The notes beneath the pieces were generated by a model that was given only the letters and a program-made list of their open reading frames with translations, made no database searches and was not told where the DNA came from. A DNA stretch of 64,000 bases, taken from Gyrodactylus bullatarudis. Lineage: Eukaryota; Platyhelminthes; Monogenea; Gyrodactylidea; Gyrodactylidae. The stretch's first letter is position 1, and every line of letters starts with the position of its first letter. The stretch spans positions 1 to 64,000 of the forward strand of contig SSNU01000002.1 of the NCBI GenBank assembly GCA_012064415.1, read 5' to 3'. A program made the translations under genes and the position numbers. Below are positions 1 to 12,423 of this stretch, piece after piece.

Positions 1-2900
1 TTCAATTATTATTTGATAGAAAATTTTCTTGTGCATCTAACAGTGTTAATTTGAAAATAATATTGTTTAAAATAAATCGAGAATTTAGAATATTTGAAGT
101 GGCCCACATATTAATTCGACCACTATACAAACAAAGAAATATACCAAGTAAAATAAGTCGTTAATCAAAATATGAGAGGTGCCTCAGATATTAATTTGAC
201 CGCTATATCCTCGTTTCCTTAAACTTACTTTGTGCATACATGAGTTGGGAAACCATCAATAAAATAAACCATGAAAAATTATAATTTTTTTACTCCGTTC
301 TATATATTTTTTAGTTGGATTTGAATGAAGTAAGACAAGTTGTCATATTACACATTAACTAGAGCTTTACTATTATCTGATTATGTTAAATCAAGATTCA
401 AGTGCACATGAAAACTTTTAAGTGCTATCACTTCTCCTTTTGCATTTCGAGAAAAAAATAAAATACACCAGTGAAATATGCGTGAAAATTTACACCAGAA
501 TTGTGATTCATAGAAAATTACCAAAAAAGTTGAAATTTGATAAACAGTTTCATATATACATACATGCTTATTTTCATTATGTCTCTCTGTATCTTTCCCT
601 CCCCTACTTTGACACACACGTATGTAAACCTTAGAAGGAAAAGATGTACAATACGATTCATCTTCCAACCATCCCCTTTTAAATATGGTGAATTCTTTAA
701 TAATTGTATATAAAATATACCAACTCGATATAAAATAATCGACCTTCTAATATAAAATTCTAATAAAAAACTCCCAGCCTCAACTTTTGATCATAAATTT
801 TCCAGTGTTTTTTCAGTCATATGATTGAAACGAACTCCTATTCAGGTTTGATATGCATTAATCTACCATGAACCAACTTTTGAAAGCAACAAATCCTAAG
901 ATTACGATTTTGAGTATTTTTCATAATTCATCGATAAAATTTATACCATTTGATTGAGAATCAAAAATTATGTACCTTTCCACTTTTTGTTTCTAGAAAA
1001 AAACTTAACAGAAAACATCTGTAGCTGTCTAAAATCAATTTTGAGTTTTATCCGCAAACATTTCATTATTTTAAAATCATCTGCACCAAAACTCTGCCCC
1101 AAGAGAATCAGAGTTTTATCACATCGAAGTTAAGCCCGTCACAAGTAACCTTTGGAGTTCAGATGATTTTTTTATGCATCATTGAAACTTATAAAAAGAT
1201 CACTTTTGAATGTTCTCGAAACCTTTCCAAAATTTATTTCGGATCACAATATCCGCAGAGATCTTTTTTTCAATTCTTCATATTTTTAAAATGTAATCCG
1301 TATTTCAGGAAGAAATTACTAAAGTGAGTTTATTTATTTAATAATTTATTGGAAATGAGACTTAATGCTTCAAAAAATTGAACAGTTAATGTCAGCAAAA
1401 GCAACTGAATGAAAGGTAGAAATTTGTTTCCTAACCCTTTCTCTCTTCATTTTGTTGCACATTGTGACCCGAAATTGATGGCGTTTATCTTGAGAATTTT
1501 TTAAACGTCACAAAAACCGTGAAGAAATGAAATGAGTTTAAATAACACTGCTCGGAGATTTTTCAAGTTTTTTATAGGGATTTAACCAAATTCACACATG
1601 ATGTACAGAATTTTGCGCTGATTCCAAATATACTAATTTCAATATATGTTTCCCAAAATATTAAGAGATAATAGCCCTCGAAGTTATTTTAAAATTTTTG
1701 TTGTCATGGTATTTTCAATGGGTCCTAATTTTACTAGATATCACAGTAGGAAATATATCATTAGATAGTAGATGAAGAAAACTATAATATATCTAAAATT
1801 CAAATCAATAAGAAAAATAGATTTTTTTAAACTAAATTTAGCTTAAAATTCGAATAAAATTTTGTGCAGGCTTATGATTTTCGATTAAAGAATTTGCGTT
1901 GAATAAATAATTCCTCAGCTCTCTGTTGAATTTTTAAGTGGTCGATTTGACCCCAAAAACATGACACTTTCGTGTAATTTTTTTCATTTTTGTTTAGTGG
2001 TCCCTCTTTTTTCTTGTACACTGAGTCGAACTCCATCGAAAATGGAAAAAAAACTTTTATTAAAAAAATTTGTAAAATAGTCATGGTTATCTGGTACAAA
2101 ACCCAAAATAAATGATACAATCATAGTTTGATCTTCAAATGCATCTCGGTTAATTTGCAATTTGTGCCTCAGAGGATGAAGTGTGGTGAGAAGAATAGTA
2201 AATCCTCTTTAGGAGCTGTGCTTGTGAGAATGGTGATTTTGTTTTGGAGTTCATAACCATTTTTGACTAAGCAGACTATCAATAATCAATAATCTGTATC
2301 AATGAAAAATTCCTCATTAGGATGATTTGGTTAAAGCCAAGTTTCAGTGATAAGGAATAGTGCAGGAGAGTAGCAATTGGCAAATTTCTTAACATGGAAC
2401 ATGGATTTTAAGAAAGGCACAGGCATTCCACAAATAATGTTATTAAGACTTCCGAAAAAGCTTATTATCTTGGCTTGGTGATCGGAATAAGTGGCGCTTA
2501 GGATTATAGTTTAGGGATTGGCTTTCGCTAAGTGATGTAGAAGGAATCTGAGCTTGAGCTTCTGTTGGTTGAGATTCAAAAACTGGAACTAGTTTGGGAT
2601 AAGTTGACGCTTTTTATCAGCTAGCTAGGCTAAACGAAATCGATGGTCTGGAGAGCGAAGACAACAAACAACTACAGGTGAAGGACCCGTTTGTGTAATT
2701 CTTGTACCATAGCTATAGTTTATTGAGACCCCTCTTTTATTATTCACAATAAGGAATTTCTATGTATAGAATAACAAATGATTATATCAATGATTTGTTC
2801 GACCTCATATGAGACCCCTTGAATAGCTATAATCATAATTGTAGGTTGAGAGGTTATAACTTTATCTAGTTCGGATTATTGTAATTAAAGAAAATCATTG
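1..2900. other. AT-rich region without recognisable gene
   Basis: I see no coding sequence with a recognisable domain here. The short open frames are AT-rich and resemble nothing I know. Two AGACCCC-type motifs (about 2728 and 2811) recur elsewhere in the window. A CACACA-rich stretch ending in a TGTAAACCTTAGAA motif (about 605-645) recurs near 11620-11650, so part of this region is old interspersed repeat. Confidence 0.5.
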
Positions 2901-2902
2901 AT

Positions 2903-3280
2903 TTGAATAATTTTTATAATCTTTATTTCAGTTATTCGTTAAATTCGTACGCACTAGAATTGTGCAAAGGCATTTCTATTTTAATTTGGAAAAAAACACT
3001 TCCAAACTCCATTTTTAACTTTACAGATTTAAACCTCGACCAGACAGACAGAGAACTCCTCATGTTAGGCCCATCATTCTGCATCCTAAAGAGAACAATG
3101 ATAAACTCGAAATAAAGGTGGCGTTCGAAAGTTTAATCGATCAAGCAGATGAAAAATTCAACACCAACGATGAAATCAGAGAACGATTTCAGTTATCAAT
3201 GACTACGATTTGCAACGAATATTCATCAGAAGAAGTTAATTTCGAATCAGTGAAAAATGATCTAAAATTAGTTTTATAAT
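2903..3280 (+). pseudogene. Penelope-like element, N-terminal fragment
   Basis: The translation contains the conserved PLE N-terminal segment before the RT fingers: FNFTDLNLD followed by LLMLGPSFCI, then an acidic helical stretch that is open in the next frame to about 3280. The same block (FNFTDLVLD...LSLGPKFC) occurs in the nested PLE near 6300. One frame change near 3090 breaks it. The RT body does not follow directly. A 240-bp repeat (3283-3520) separates it from RT motif B at 3533, so internal RT sequence is missing. What is seen is the motif; calling it the N-terminus of the PLE at 3533-4472 is inference. Confidence 0.65.
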
Positions 3281-3282
3281 AA

Positions 3283-3520
3283 AATTTATTAAAACTTAGG
3301 TCAATATTAGAATTCTCAGCCATGGTCATCCAAACGTTTCGACGGTGATTGTCTTCACACGCCTTCTTCAGTGGTACGACAAGTTTGCCAAAAAAACAAA
3401 TTACTATTTATATACTTTCATGATCTCATACCTATCAGTTTTGTCCAATCAGATGAGAGAATAGAATAATACAAGAGGCTGAACTATGATAATAAAGTAT
3501 AGATAATCAGGACAGAAAAG
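3283..3520 (-). repeat. PLE-type terminal repeat, copy 1
   Basis: About 240 bp match 34272-34510 in the same orientation with few differences. Both copies contain the segment around CGACGGTGATTGTCTTCACA and a nearby GTCCAATCAGATGAGAG. Sitting inside a PLE remnant here and next to another TE remnant at 34 kb, it looks like a PLE 3' end or terminal repeat read on the minus strand. On that strand a CTGAAGA...GAAACG arrangement is visible, but it does not fold as a convincing hammerhead ribozyme. Confidence 0.6.
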
Positions 3521-3532
3521 AGTTATAATTTT

Positions 3533-4472
3533 TTCTATGTTCAAAGAGACGGAGTGGCGATGGGTTCTCCCCTTGGACCCTTACTAGAGGATTTGTTCTT
3601 GGCAAAATTAGAAATGACAACTCTAAAAAAGAAAGTGAGAACAGCCTACCATTCTTAGATGTAAAGCTTTCTAGATGCTCGAACGGATCAATAGACATAG
3701 GTATCTACATAAAGGCCACATTCACAGGGAAGCTGCTCAATTTCAATTCTTTTGTTCCCATGAAAGTCAAACGAGGCTTGATAACAGCCCTGGCCAAACG
3801 AACTCGTAGAATAGTGTCTGAATCTGCATGGGAAAGCGAGCTAGAAGATCTTATCAGAATATTCTTGTCGAACGATTATCCTATCGAACTGATCAACGAT
3901 CGACTATTGAAACTGTATACACCCAAAGGAAAGCCAGAAGAAAGAGAAGGTGAAACTGTAACCTTCAACATACCTTTTAAAGGGGATAAATTGGCAGCAA
4001 CATTTCAAAAGAAAATAAGCCAAGTATTCAGTGAAACCTATCCAGAGGGAAACCTGAGAACGATTTTTCAGACCCAGAAATTATTCACAAACAACTCAAA
4101 AGATGAATTGGATACCTGGAATAAGAGCAACGTCGTTTACAAATTTCAATATCCATGCAATTCAGTGTACATTGGACGGAGAACAAGACGACTCGAGGAC
4201 AGGATTGATGAACATCTCTACAAGGGCCAAACCGCGATCAGAGAGCATGTAAAAACATGTAATGCCCAAGTTTCCCCCAAAAACTTTGAAATTATCTACA
4301 AACCATCAGGGAAAAACGGTTACATTTTGAAAGCAGCTGAAGCTAACCTTATTAACGAAAAAAAGCCAAATCAATGTGTACAAAAGAATCATGTGAAACC
4401 AATGAGCCTACCAAAACCGAGGGAGAAAAAACCAACAGGATCACAACTTTTAAAAGAAAATTAAACTTTTAA
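3533..4472 (+). pseudogene. Penelope-like RT/GIY-YIG endonuclease, deleted
   Basis: It opens with RT motif B ([13 protein letters not shown]), then jumps to a [10 protein letters not shown] block. The YxDD motif C that should lie between is absent, so the RT is dead. A clean 234-codon frame (3760-4464) then carries the PLE linker (KRGLI...IPFKGDKLA) and a GIY-YIG endonuclease (VVYKFQ, about 13 residues, then YIGRR, then EDRIDEHL). The C-terminal part includes the usual AEANLINEKKP segment. The frame stops at 4464. One frame back, the sequence reads TNRITTFKRK to a stop at 4470-4472 and aligns with the ITKYF tails of two other PLEs here, so the true end is probably frameshifted in the A-run near 4427. 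Confidence 0.85.
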
Positions 4473-5160
4473 AAGGCTAATTCAAATTAACTTCTTTTCA
4501 CAAATCAGTTTATTTTTGAGAATTTTGGAAACCTTGGCTAACTTCTAACATCATTTTAATGCGTTCCTTACCTTCATACTACCTTCCTTTATTCACCTAT
4601 TGACTTATTTCATTAGATGGGTATTATATTAAAAAAAATTTGATTGTCGAGATGATCTGCATAAAATATTTTTGAATATGCTTGGAACATTTTCCCGCAA
4701 TTATTGATAGACTCACAATATTTTTCTACTAATTAGCTTTGGAAAATCGCCACTTGCAATTTTGTGTACAAAGACACCTTCTATTCCATTTAAAAATTGG
4801 AAATTGTTTTAAAAATAGTGGTTAAATTTTTTTAAATAGATCGATCGACTCAAAAGAGTGAGTCATTTGCCTAAAATATCACGCTAAAAATTTGCTTTCA
4901 AAAGTCTCATCAAAAAAAATCTAAAAATGTCAATGCATATTCTGAGTACAAAATCAAGAATATAAATTTCAAATAAAATTCATCCTGGATATTTACAGGG
5001 AAATTCAATCTTCGAATAGAAGCTTGAAAATTTCTAATATCTTTCAAAATTGTATAGTGAATACACTGGATCTAAATTTAAGTCTAAATAATACAATAGC
5101 GCAACACCCAAAAAATGCAACTTATGCCTTACAAGTAGTTAGTCTATATAAAAAATGGTT
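4473..5160. other. Non-coding AT-rich spacer
   Basis: I see no gene or clear repeat boundary between the end of the PLE and the left end of the Merlin element. It probably includes PLE 3' flank, but I cannot place a terminus. Confidence 0.4.
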
Positions 5161-5422
5161 ACAGTGAAGTTCACTGGACACCGAGCCGATGGGTTGACCC
5201 GCATATACCGGTCTGTACGTGGGTGTATACATTACATAATATTGCGCGTACACTGTAATGTAAATTAAAAGAGGGTCAGGGTAAATTACACATTATTATT
5301 TATCCTACAGTTAAATATGTTACAAATTGCTCAATATCTCAGGTTATACAAAAGATAATCCAAAAATTCAAAATACTATTTGAACGATAATATTGCCGAA
5401 CTTCGTTAGGATCTAAACTCAT

Positions 5423-5512
5423 GAGGAAGGTTTAGAGAAAACAAGCGTATATTATAGTGATAAACGTTATATTTTGCCGGGTCTCTTCAGACTCTACCCC
5501 GGTAACGTTTAT
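5423..5512 (-). ncRNA. Hammerhead-ribozyme-like motif in PLE terminal repeat
   Basis: The minus strand reads CTGAAGAG ACCCGGC, then AAAA where GAAA is expected, then a TATAAC...GTTTATC hairpin ending in the predicted cleavage triplet ATC (last base 5459). An ATG begins at 5422, 36 nt after the predicted cut. The sequence after it reads MSLDPNEVRQYY. The core has lost the first G of GAAA and uses CTGAAGA, so this copy is probably inactive. Other copies preserve the core better. Confidence 0.55.
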
Positions 5513-5529
5513 ATACTTGTTTGAGTAGA

Positions 5530-6729
5530 TTTTTCAATTTTGCTCTCTCTAATACCAATAGGACTTCCCATCGCTACACCATCGATTTGCTATTAGTATA
5601 GGCCTCCAAATTTGAAATCAATGTTCATAACTGTCATAAATATGAGTTCCTTCACTGTTACCGGCGGAATACTACATAGAGAAGGATAATTTGATAATTG
5701 ATTCATTATAAAAGTTACCGTTTCTTTGACAGGCACGTTCGTGAAGAGTGAGACTACATCAAATTGAACCATTCTCCCATCTTCGAAATTTGTCTCTCTG
5801 AGTTTACTAACGACTTCTCTCGAATTTGATACAGAGTGCTTACAAACTTGGTTTTTCAGAGGCATAAGTTTAGCGCTTAACCATTTTACAAGCCTTTTAT
5901 TCATTTCTCCGCTTCATTGGCATCAACTGGACGGAATCTACTGCGGTCTGATAATAGAAGTTTTCCTTTTAAAAGATAATCTGCTTTTTCAACTAAGGCA
6001 ATACCCGTTCCTTTATCGAGATGACATAATAAAACTTTTGGATTTTCACTCGGTCTTGTTAGGGCTTGATAATGACACTTGTTCAATTTTTGGGCGTCCA
6101 GATTTCTTTGCTTGAACTAAATCCATGCATCCTTTACAACTGAATTGAACCTTTCTCTGTCCTGACTCGACGTCGCTGTCAATTTCTCCGTCAAGGTGAT
6201 GAAACATTCAAAACTAATATCTGTCTCGACATCTTGTTTTGTTAAATTAGGCATACAGAATTTTGGACCAAGGCTTAATACTTGCATAGTTGCTTTATCT
6301 AAAACTAAATCAGTAAAATTAAAAACATTCGATTCGAGATTGTCAATTATCAATATAAGAATCAATCACAGATTTTTCCTTTTCAAGAATCTTTTGGCCA
6401 CCTTGGAATTTTGAAATTTGATTTAGTTTGATCAGGAGCCGTTCTGAAACTTCTTTTGGCAGTAAGTCGATTTCCACGAGTAGTTTTGACTTGCGGACTT
6501 CATCTTCTTCAACATCCTTTCGTAATATGACAATCCAATCGGAGGTAATTTTAACTGGATTTTCATTAGATTCAATGATTTTGATTGTTTTGATCTTATC
6601 CCATATAGTAAGGCTGAACTTTTGAGTATCTATGTAGGAATTGTAGAATCTGATCAAATTTAAATTGCAGCAGAGATTCGACATGACCTTGAGTAATTTG
6701 TTGTGAGGCATTGATGAGTTCGAAATCAA
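5530..6729 (-). pseudogene. Penelope-like ORF, internally deleted
   Basis: Read on the minus strand, the order is: an N-terminal region; the FNFTDLVLD/LSLGPKFC block; the RT finger motif HLDKGTGIALVEK with LLSDRSRF; the KRLVKWL helix; RT motif A (MVQFDVVSLFTNVPV); then FGGLY and motif B ([12 protein letters not shown]). It ends there, so motif C, the linker and the GIY-YIG domain are missing. The frame is broken near 6365, 6117 and 5903, and stops precede QIDGVAMG. It cannot make an active enzyme. Confidence 0.85.
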
Positions 6730-6905
6730 TCCATTTGAATGATAATATTGCCGAACTTCATCAATACTATCGTGTATAAAATTTTACGCTTAACAAGATG
6801 GTATAATTTTCAAATCTGTAGCTACAATAACAAAAAAATTACAATATGAAGTATTAATATTCGTAAGTTATAAGTTATAAATTTATTTTGTATTCATAAA
6901 CTTTA

Positions 6906-7500
6906 TCAAATTTGAAGTGAATTTATTAAGGCATTCGCCCGAGCATTTGCAGTTGTACAACGTCTATTAAAGCTATCTTGGAAAAGACGCAGGCGCTGGT
7001 GCACTTTTTCCACTCTTGTATTTCTTCGAATTGAAGCCTTGAGAGTACGCCACAATCTTTCAATTGTGTTTGTATGGGCACCTGTCACAGGATCGACAAA
7101 ATTTCGTTTGTGATTGACTGTCTGATGCTGGTAGCCAAGTTGGTTCAAGCCAATGTATCCTGGCTATTTGTCAAATATAATTAATGTTCCAGGTCTGACC
7201 ATTTCTGTTATAAAAACATGTAAATTAACTTGCATTCTCCTATGCATGCATTTCAACCGGATCAGACGAGTTTCTCGACAAAACATTCCAACTATCCAAA
7301 AGCGCTCATGACGAAGTAGTCGACCTCTATGATATTTCCGCTTAAAGAGATGCGTTTCATCGACTTCTACTATAGAACCTGGGCCTCCTATTCTTCCTTG
7401 ACCATCGCCAAGATATGCTGTTACCTTCTCTTCGAATATGGCTATATATTTAATCACAGAGTGGTTGCTTATCCCAGTTTAAAGAACTGTCTCTTCGATT
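6906..7500 (-). pseudogene. Merlin transposase (IS1016/ISXO2-like DDE), one nonsense codon
   Basis: The minus-strand frame contains an HTH-like segment (GISNHSVIKYIAIFEEKV), the first catalytic Asp in VEVDETHLF with KYHRGR, the second Asp in GTLIIFDK, and the Glu in NTIERLWRTLKA. These three acidic residues are the DDE triad of the Merlin/IS1595 fold. A TAG interrupts DK*PGY where the family has Trp, so a single TGG-to-TAG change explains it. The N-terminal zinc ribbon seen in the 59-kb copy is not apparent here. Confidence 0.85.
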
Positions 7501-8837
7501 GTGGTTTTATTGATATAATAGAACATCAATCGAAATATCATGTGCATGGGGATTTTTGTCTCTATTGAATGAAAGAAATTAACTTGTTACCATCATAAAT
7601 ATTCTTATCGAACTTACTATAGGACTTTAGGACACCGAACTGGGCAATATTTAATCAACGAGTATCTCATGCAGATCTCCATAGCTTCTTCTAGGTTACT
7701 AGGTATTGATATAGGGATTGATAAAATCAAATGATATTTATCATTGAAAGGCTTGTCTTGAATTTATATAGAAACACTAGGATCCCTATTGTTGCTTGAA
7801 AGACTATAGCTATCAGAGCATTTAAATCAGAGGAGTAAAAAGTAGGCCTGTTATCAAGAATATGTTTTTTAAATCAACGGGGAGGAAAACAAGTCAATGC
7901 ACTAATGTTATTTCTAGTAATTTTATAATCCTTTCGCTTAAGTAACTAGGTGTATTGACGAAGGATTGTTTTAACCAATAAGTCAAGAAATTTGATGATT
8001 CCCTGCAACTATTCGAAGACAACTTCAATAGACTTGGCCCAACTGCAAATGCTCCACTTATAACTTACGAATATTAATATTTCATATTTTAATTTTGTTT
8101 TTATTGTAGCTACAGATTTGAAAATTATACCATCTTGTTAAGTGTAAAATTTTATACACGATAGTATTTTGAATTTTTGGATCATCTTTCGTAGAACCTG
8201 AGATATTGAGCAATTTGTAATATATTTATCTGTACGATAAATAATAATGTGTAATTTACCCTGACCCCCTTTTAATTTACATTACAGTGTACACGCACGG
8301 TGTCTAGTGAACTTCACTGTTGTATTACTACGTGAATTACATGATTATTTAATTTAAAGACATAGGAAAGACTGTATTTTTCTACTCCCCATGTGAAAGG
8401 TATGTTTAATATGCATTACAAATACACATTCAAATGCACACTACAATGTAGTGTCACTACATTGTTGGTTTTTTATTTTTGTATGAAATTTTTCTATTTC
8501 TACATAAAAATGAAAGTTACCCCCTGAAAGTGATGAAAATGATGTAGAAATGAACCTTATCAAAACAGAAATAAGGAGAAATAAGGAAAAGAGATCAAGT
8601 AGCTTATTGAGAACAAAAAAGTTTGTTTTTTCATATCTAAACTGCTTTATTTTTTAATAGATAACAACTTATGAAATTTTAATCAAAATTTATTTAATCT
8701 AAATCTACAAAATTCAATGAAGATACTCTCTCTTCAAGTTTAATAAAATAAAATTTTCATTTTCGCCTCTCTCTTCGAAAAAGCGCATACAGAGCTTAAA
8801 AGCTCTTAAAACTCTTTCTTCTTCATCTTCAATCTTC

Positions 8838-9104
8838 GGAATACAGTCGATTGGATAGATAACGCCTCGAAATAAATGTACAAGCAAGTAAATAATTATC
8901 TATAGAGTTTTGAGAAATTGTGAAGATATGGATCCTTAAAGTTGAGAGTGAATCGAAGGGTTAATGATAATTCAACCTTTAATTTCATTGGTCAAAATTA
9001 TGCTCGAATATCATTGGTCAATGAAAATGGGGCAGAGAAGTAACAGATTTACTTGCTTGTACATTTATTTCGAGGCGTTATCTATCCAATCGACTGTAGG
9101 TTTT
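8838..9104. repeat. Inverted repeat, arms about 52 bp
   Basis: The arms at about 8840-8892 and 9052-9103 are near-perfect reverse complements (they share CGATTGGATAGATAACGCC). The spacer is about 160 bp and AT-rich. The right arm overlaps the end of an unrecognised reading frame, so this may be a small inverted duplication of that gene's end rather than a transposon terminus. Confidence 0.6.
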
Positions 9105-9400
9105 CTTTGGCTCCTATTTGATGCTTCTGCTGTATCCTGACAGTTAATGCTATTCCAACTGTCACACAAGTATTTAACATCATCGGATATTGAATTTGTC
9201 TCAAATTTTGCTAACTGTTCAAGGGCCTTGAATTTTTCAGCCTTAAGATTTTTGTGTCTCAGCTTCAACTTCTCAACTAAATTGCAATTTTTCGTCACTT
9301 CTCAGTCGAGGTCTATCTTCTCTTTGTAGCATAATCCAATTGTTCTTTGACCAACAAGACAATCTCTTATACGAATACTTCCTTTTTCTAGACTAAAGTG
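9065..9400 (-). pseudogene. Unrecognised short protein-coding remnant
   Basis: The minus strand encodes a Lys/Glu-rich helical segment that includes YKEKIDLD and, after one stop, NLVEKLKLRHKN. A similar segment (YKEKVELEWEV...DLVDKFKLR) lies at 56380-56555 on the plus strand, which shows conserved coding of some kind. I do not recognise the family. It could be the end of an unidentified TE protein. Confidence 0.4.
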
Positions 9401-9963
9401 TTAAATTCGTAATCTAAAATTTCGATTCCACTGTAATCCTTTCGATTTTAAATCTTTTCTAAAAATCATAAATAATTGTATATATATTCAGCTTCTTGCC
9501 ATTGATATTGTGAGTCTAAACCGGAATAGATAAATCTTCAATAATTACAGACAATAGTTTAAAATTGTTACACAACTTAAATATAGGAAAGAGGAAATAA
9601 ATATATTCAAAGAAGTGTTATATCGTGATTCATGATTTACATAAACCTCCTTTTGGTGTCTAAAAAGCCACTTCAATGCAGGTAATATCTTAGCATAAAA
9701 AAGAAACTTTAAAAATGCATGTAAATTTATTTTCTCTATAATTCAAAAAATTTTAAAAGAAATTTTTTAAAAAATATATAAATTACGACAGCCAAAATAA
9801 AGAGTTATATTAAATCGTTTGAGAAAAAACAAACCTTTTAAACCACTGAAAATTTTTCCTCTATGATTATGTACACTACAGTAATAATTAGAGCTTTAAA
9901 AAATAATAGGAATGAATTGGGCTTTTTTACTAAAAAATTTAAAAGTATTATTTTTCGATTTTA

Positions 9964-10467
9964 ATTAGCAAGGATTGCTCTGCTGAATCATACTGAAAGG
10001 GCAGAGGGGAATACATCGCATAAACCAAGTGTATTAGCAGAGCAATCCCTTATAAATCGTACTGAGAATATTAAAACTCATATCTTTTATTCTTTTCAAC
10101 CTTCAAGTTTCTTGACTCGATGCGTTTTCATTTATAATTTTTAGTTTATTTTTCCGACCTCATACAAATAGAGAATTTCACTTTTATCTCACTTTTTATC
10201 TTTAAATAAATATTAAAATACTGGAAAATTATAAATTTCTTAATTGTATGAGGTGGGTAAATATGTTTAAAAATTGCAAATGAAAACTAACCGATTTAAA
10301 AAACTTAGAGGTTGAAAAGAATAAAAGATATGAGTATTGATATTTTCAGTACAGATTAACAAGGCTTGCTCAGCCAATTGATGCTGAAATTAGTTAGAAC
10401 ACACTTGATCTATGTATTCCCCTCTGCCCTTTTAGTATGATCTAGCAAAGCAATCCCTGCTAATTTA
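9964..10467. mobile_element. MITE / foldback element with about 240-bp arms
   Basis: The left arm starts AGCAAGGATTGCTCTGCT and the right arm, reverse-complemented, starts AGCAGGGATTGCTTTGCT. Similarity continues for about 240 bp through GGGCAGAGGGGAATACAT and ATCTTTTATTCTTTTCAACC to CCTCATACAA, leaving a spacer of only a few tens of bases. No coding sequence lies inside. The superfamily is not assignable and no target duplication is evident. Confidence 0.75.
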
Positions 10468-12420
10468 TATCGATAAATTTAAATTATTATAATTCTCTTA
10501 GAATGATCTTGGTGAAGTAAGATGAGAAAATTCGTTGAAATTTGTTTAATTATTTTTAAATAATTCAGCCAATATTACACATAAAGACTAAGAGACATTT
10601 GGAGGCAGGTGAGAGTAATAACGTTCCTGTATCTATAGACTCATCATTTTTATAACTCGAGTATTCCGAGGATTCTCAAGAATACATCTTTATTCATTTG
10701 GAGATGAAGAAGTTGAAATAAAAAAATTGATGAGATAGAGAATATATTCAGGTTAAAGTCCTGTAAAGAGATAAGAGATGAATTAAAAGAGGTCGCTTCT
10801 CGTTTATATTGGGCAAATTTGGGGTCTCATCAGACTCTACACTGGTAACGTTTATATCCTTTTACAATGCCAGTATTTTGAGGCCTTTCTTTGGCCATTT
10901 ACCAATTTTAATTTACTATTGTTATCTGAATGCAACACTGGTGACATTACCTCCTTTCAATGATAATGAATGAAACTAGAACTCTGAAGAAATTAGATAA
11001 AGTATCTTGATTTCCCTAAGTTATTTTTCTATTGTGACTGAAAAAATACTTGAAGAATCGTTACTGATAACTATATATATTTTATTTCAAAGAATGGATT
11101 CAGATTTGCAAAGATTTTTTCTAAACTATTTTGATTATTACTGTTTTTATATATATCTTCATTATTTATTTTTATAAACCCTTACTTATAATTGTACATA
11201 ACAACTATTTTTAATATGAAAATGATAATTGTAAAGCAGAACACATGAATTGTTCATTAAATTTTCATATCATTAATTTATCTTTGAATTGTGAGAGTGG
11301 GTGTCAATAGAAACAATCTGATCATTAGTTACAAAGCGATCAATTTTTGGTGGCCTACTGTTTCTTTTTGCTTTTACTCAACTATTCTTTTCAATGATTA
11401 CAGGTTTGGACATAATTCGATTATCAACTATCGCTGACTTATTTGATTTAATTATTTTCAATATTTTGTACCCAATTTAGGAAGTTGCACAATTCTGAAA
11501 GATTTCACTCTCTTCCTATTTTAGTCGACCAATTTAGAAAGATTATTTCTTGTATATGCTAGTTTGACCTTTGCAATACATTAACAAACATTGTGCACAC
11601 ATACATACTATACTTTCAAACACACACACATGTAAACCTTAGAATGAACAAATGTATAATACAGTCAATTTCACACATAACGGCTCGAGATATCATCTCT
11701 GCCCTTTCTCGTTTGTTTTTTATACCAAAACTGTTAGCCAATCGTATTGCGTTATCACAATAACCAATTAGAATATACTGAGAAAATGGTTCTAGTTTTT
11801 TAATCTTGAATCATTTCATCTCAATTTACTTATTTAAATTCAGGGAAATTTAAACTTGCAGTATCATTTTTTTCGTTTATTTCAGCTACGGTATAATAGA
11901 CCAGTGTTTTTTTACACTTACAGTATCATTATTTTTTTTATTTTCACTCTCAGTATCAATAGATGAAATAATTTCAGTAACAGTATAATATACCAATATA
12001 TCTTTACACTTAAAATATCATTATTATTTTAATTTTCTAATTCAGTATCATTTTTGTTTATCTAAACTCAATTTTTTTTCAATATTAACATAACCTACGA
12101 ATCAAAATAATAATACATGTAATCACTATATCTGCAGTTAATTACACAGATGATGACACGCTAGTTGAATATTTCTTTTCATATCAGAATTATATTTATA
12201 CCTCTCTGCCCTGACCTCGATGACCAATAGATATCGAGAATCTCAACAACCAATCAAAATCGAGTTTTTTCACTCTCACATCTTCTCTTCATTTTTTTCA
12301 AATCCTACTGAATTAGATAACTAAGAATGTTGGACTTTTTTAAAATGATAGAAATGTATGGTAAAAAATTAATTCATTGAAATTGAAAACATCATTAAGT
12401 TTCTTGTTCTCAATTTTTTT
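10468..12420. other. Repeat-derived non-coding region
   Basis: No gene is seen. A degraded PLE 3' end lies at about 10750-10870 on the minus strand (CTGATGAG without a usable remainder of the core). An imperfect tandem dimer of roughly 105 bp lies at 11858-12060, built on CAGTATCAT units. A copy of a TATGTTCTGCTTTAC-type repeat family lies at about 11215-11260 in reverse orientation. Confidence 0.4.
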
Positions 12421-12423
12421 CAA

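Larger units (their letters stand above)
5380..6762 (-). mobile_element. Penelope-like element nested in the Merlin TIR
   Basis: The insertion is bounded by AATACTAT on both sides (5372-5379 and 6763-6770), an 8-bp target-site duplication. Removing it restores the Merlin arm. The two ends carry a direct repeat of about 28 bp (GATAATATTGCCGAACTTC at 5386 and 6741), as expected for PLE terminal repeats. The 3' end, at low coordinates, holds a hammerhead-like motif and the ATG that opens the PLE frame. Confidence 0.85.
5161..8320 (-). mobile_element. Merlin-type DNA transposon with long TIRs, interrupted
   Basis: Both ends begin ACAGTGAAGTTCACT and are inverted copies of each other: 5161-5379 plus 6763-6880 on the left against about 8050-8320 on the right. 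Arm length is about 270-300 bp once the nested insertion at 5380-6762 is ignored. The minus strand between the arms carries a Merlin (IS1016/ISXO2-like) transposase. I see no clear 8-9 bp target duplication at the outer ends. The left arm contains about 45 bp beyond position 5185 that the right arm lacks. Confidence 0.75.

Noticed and set aside
3283..3480. CTGAAGA...GAAACG on the minus strand as a third hammerhead family (also at 34.3 kb)
   Set aside because: The segment between the two core boxes does not form a proper stem II and no stem III with a cleavage triplet could be drawn. Only the short boxes match.
10800..10860. Hammerhead ribozyme on the minus strand near 10.8 kb
   Set aside because: CTGATGAG is present, but neither a GAAA box at the right distance nor a stem III follows.
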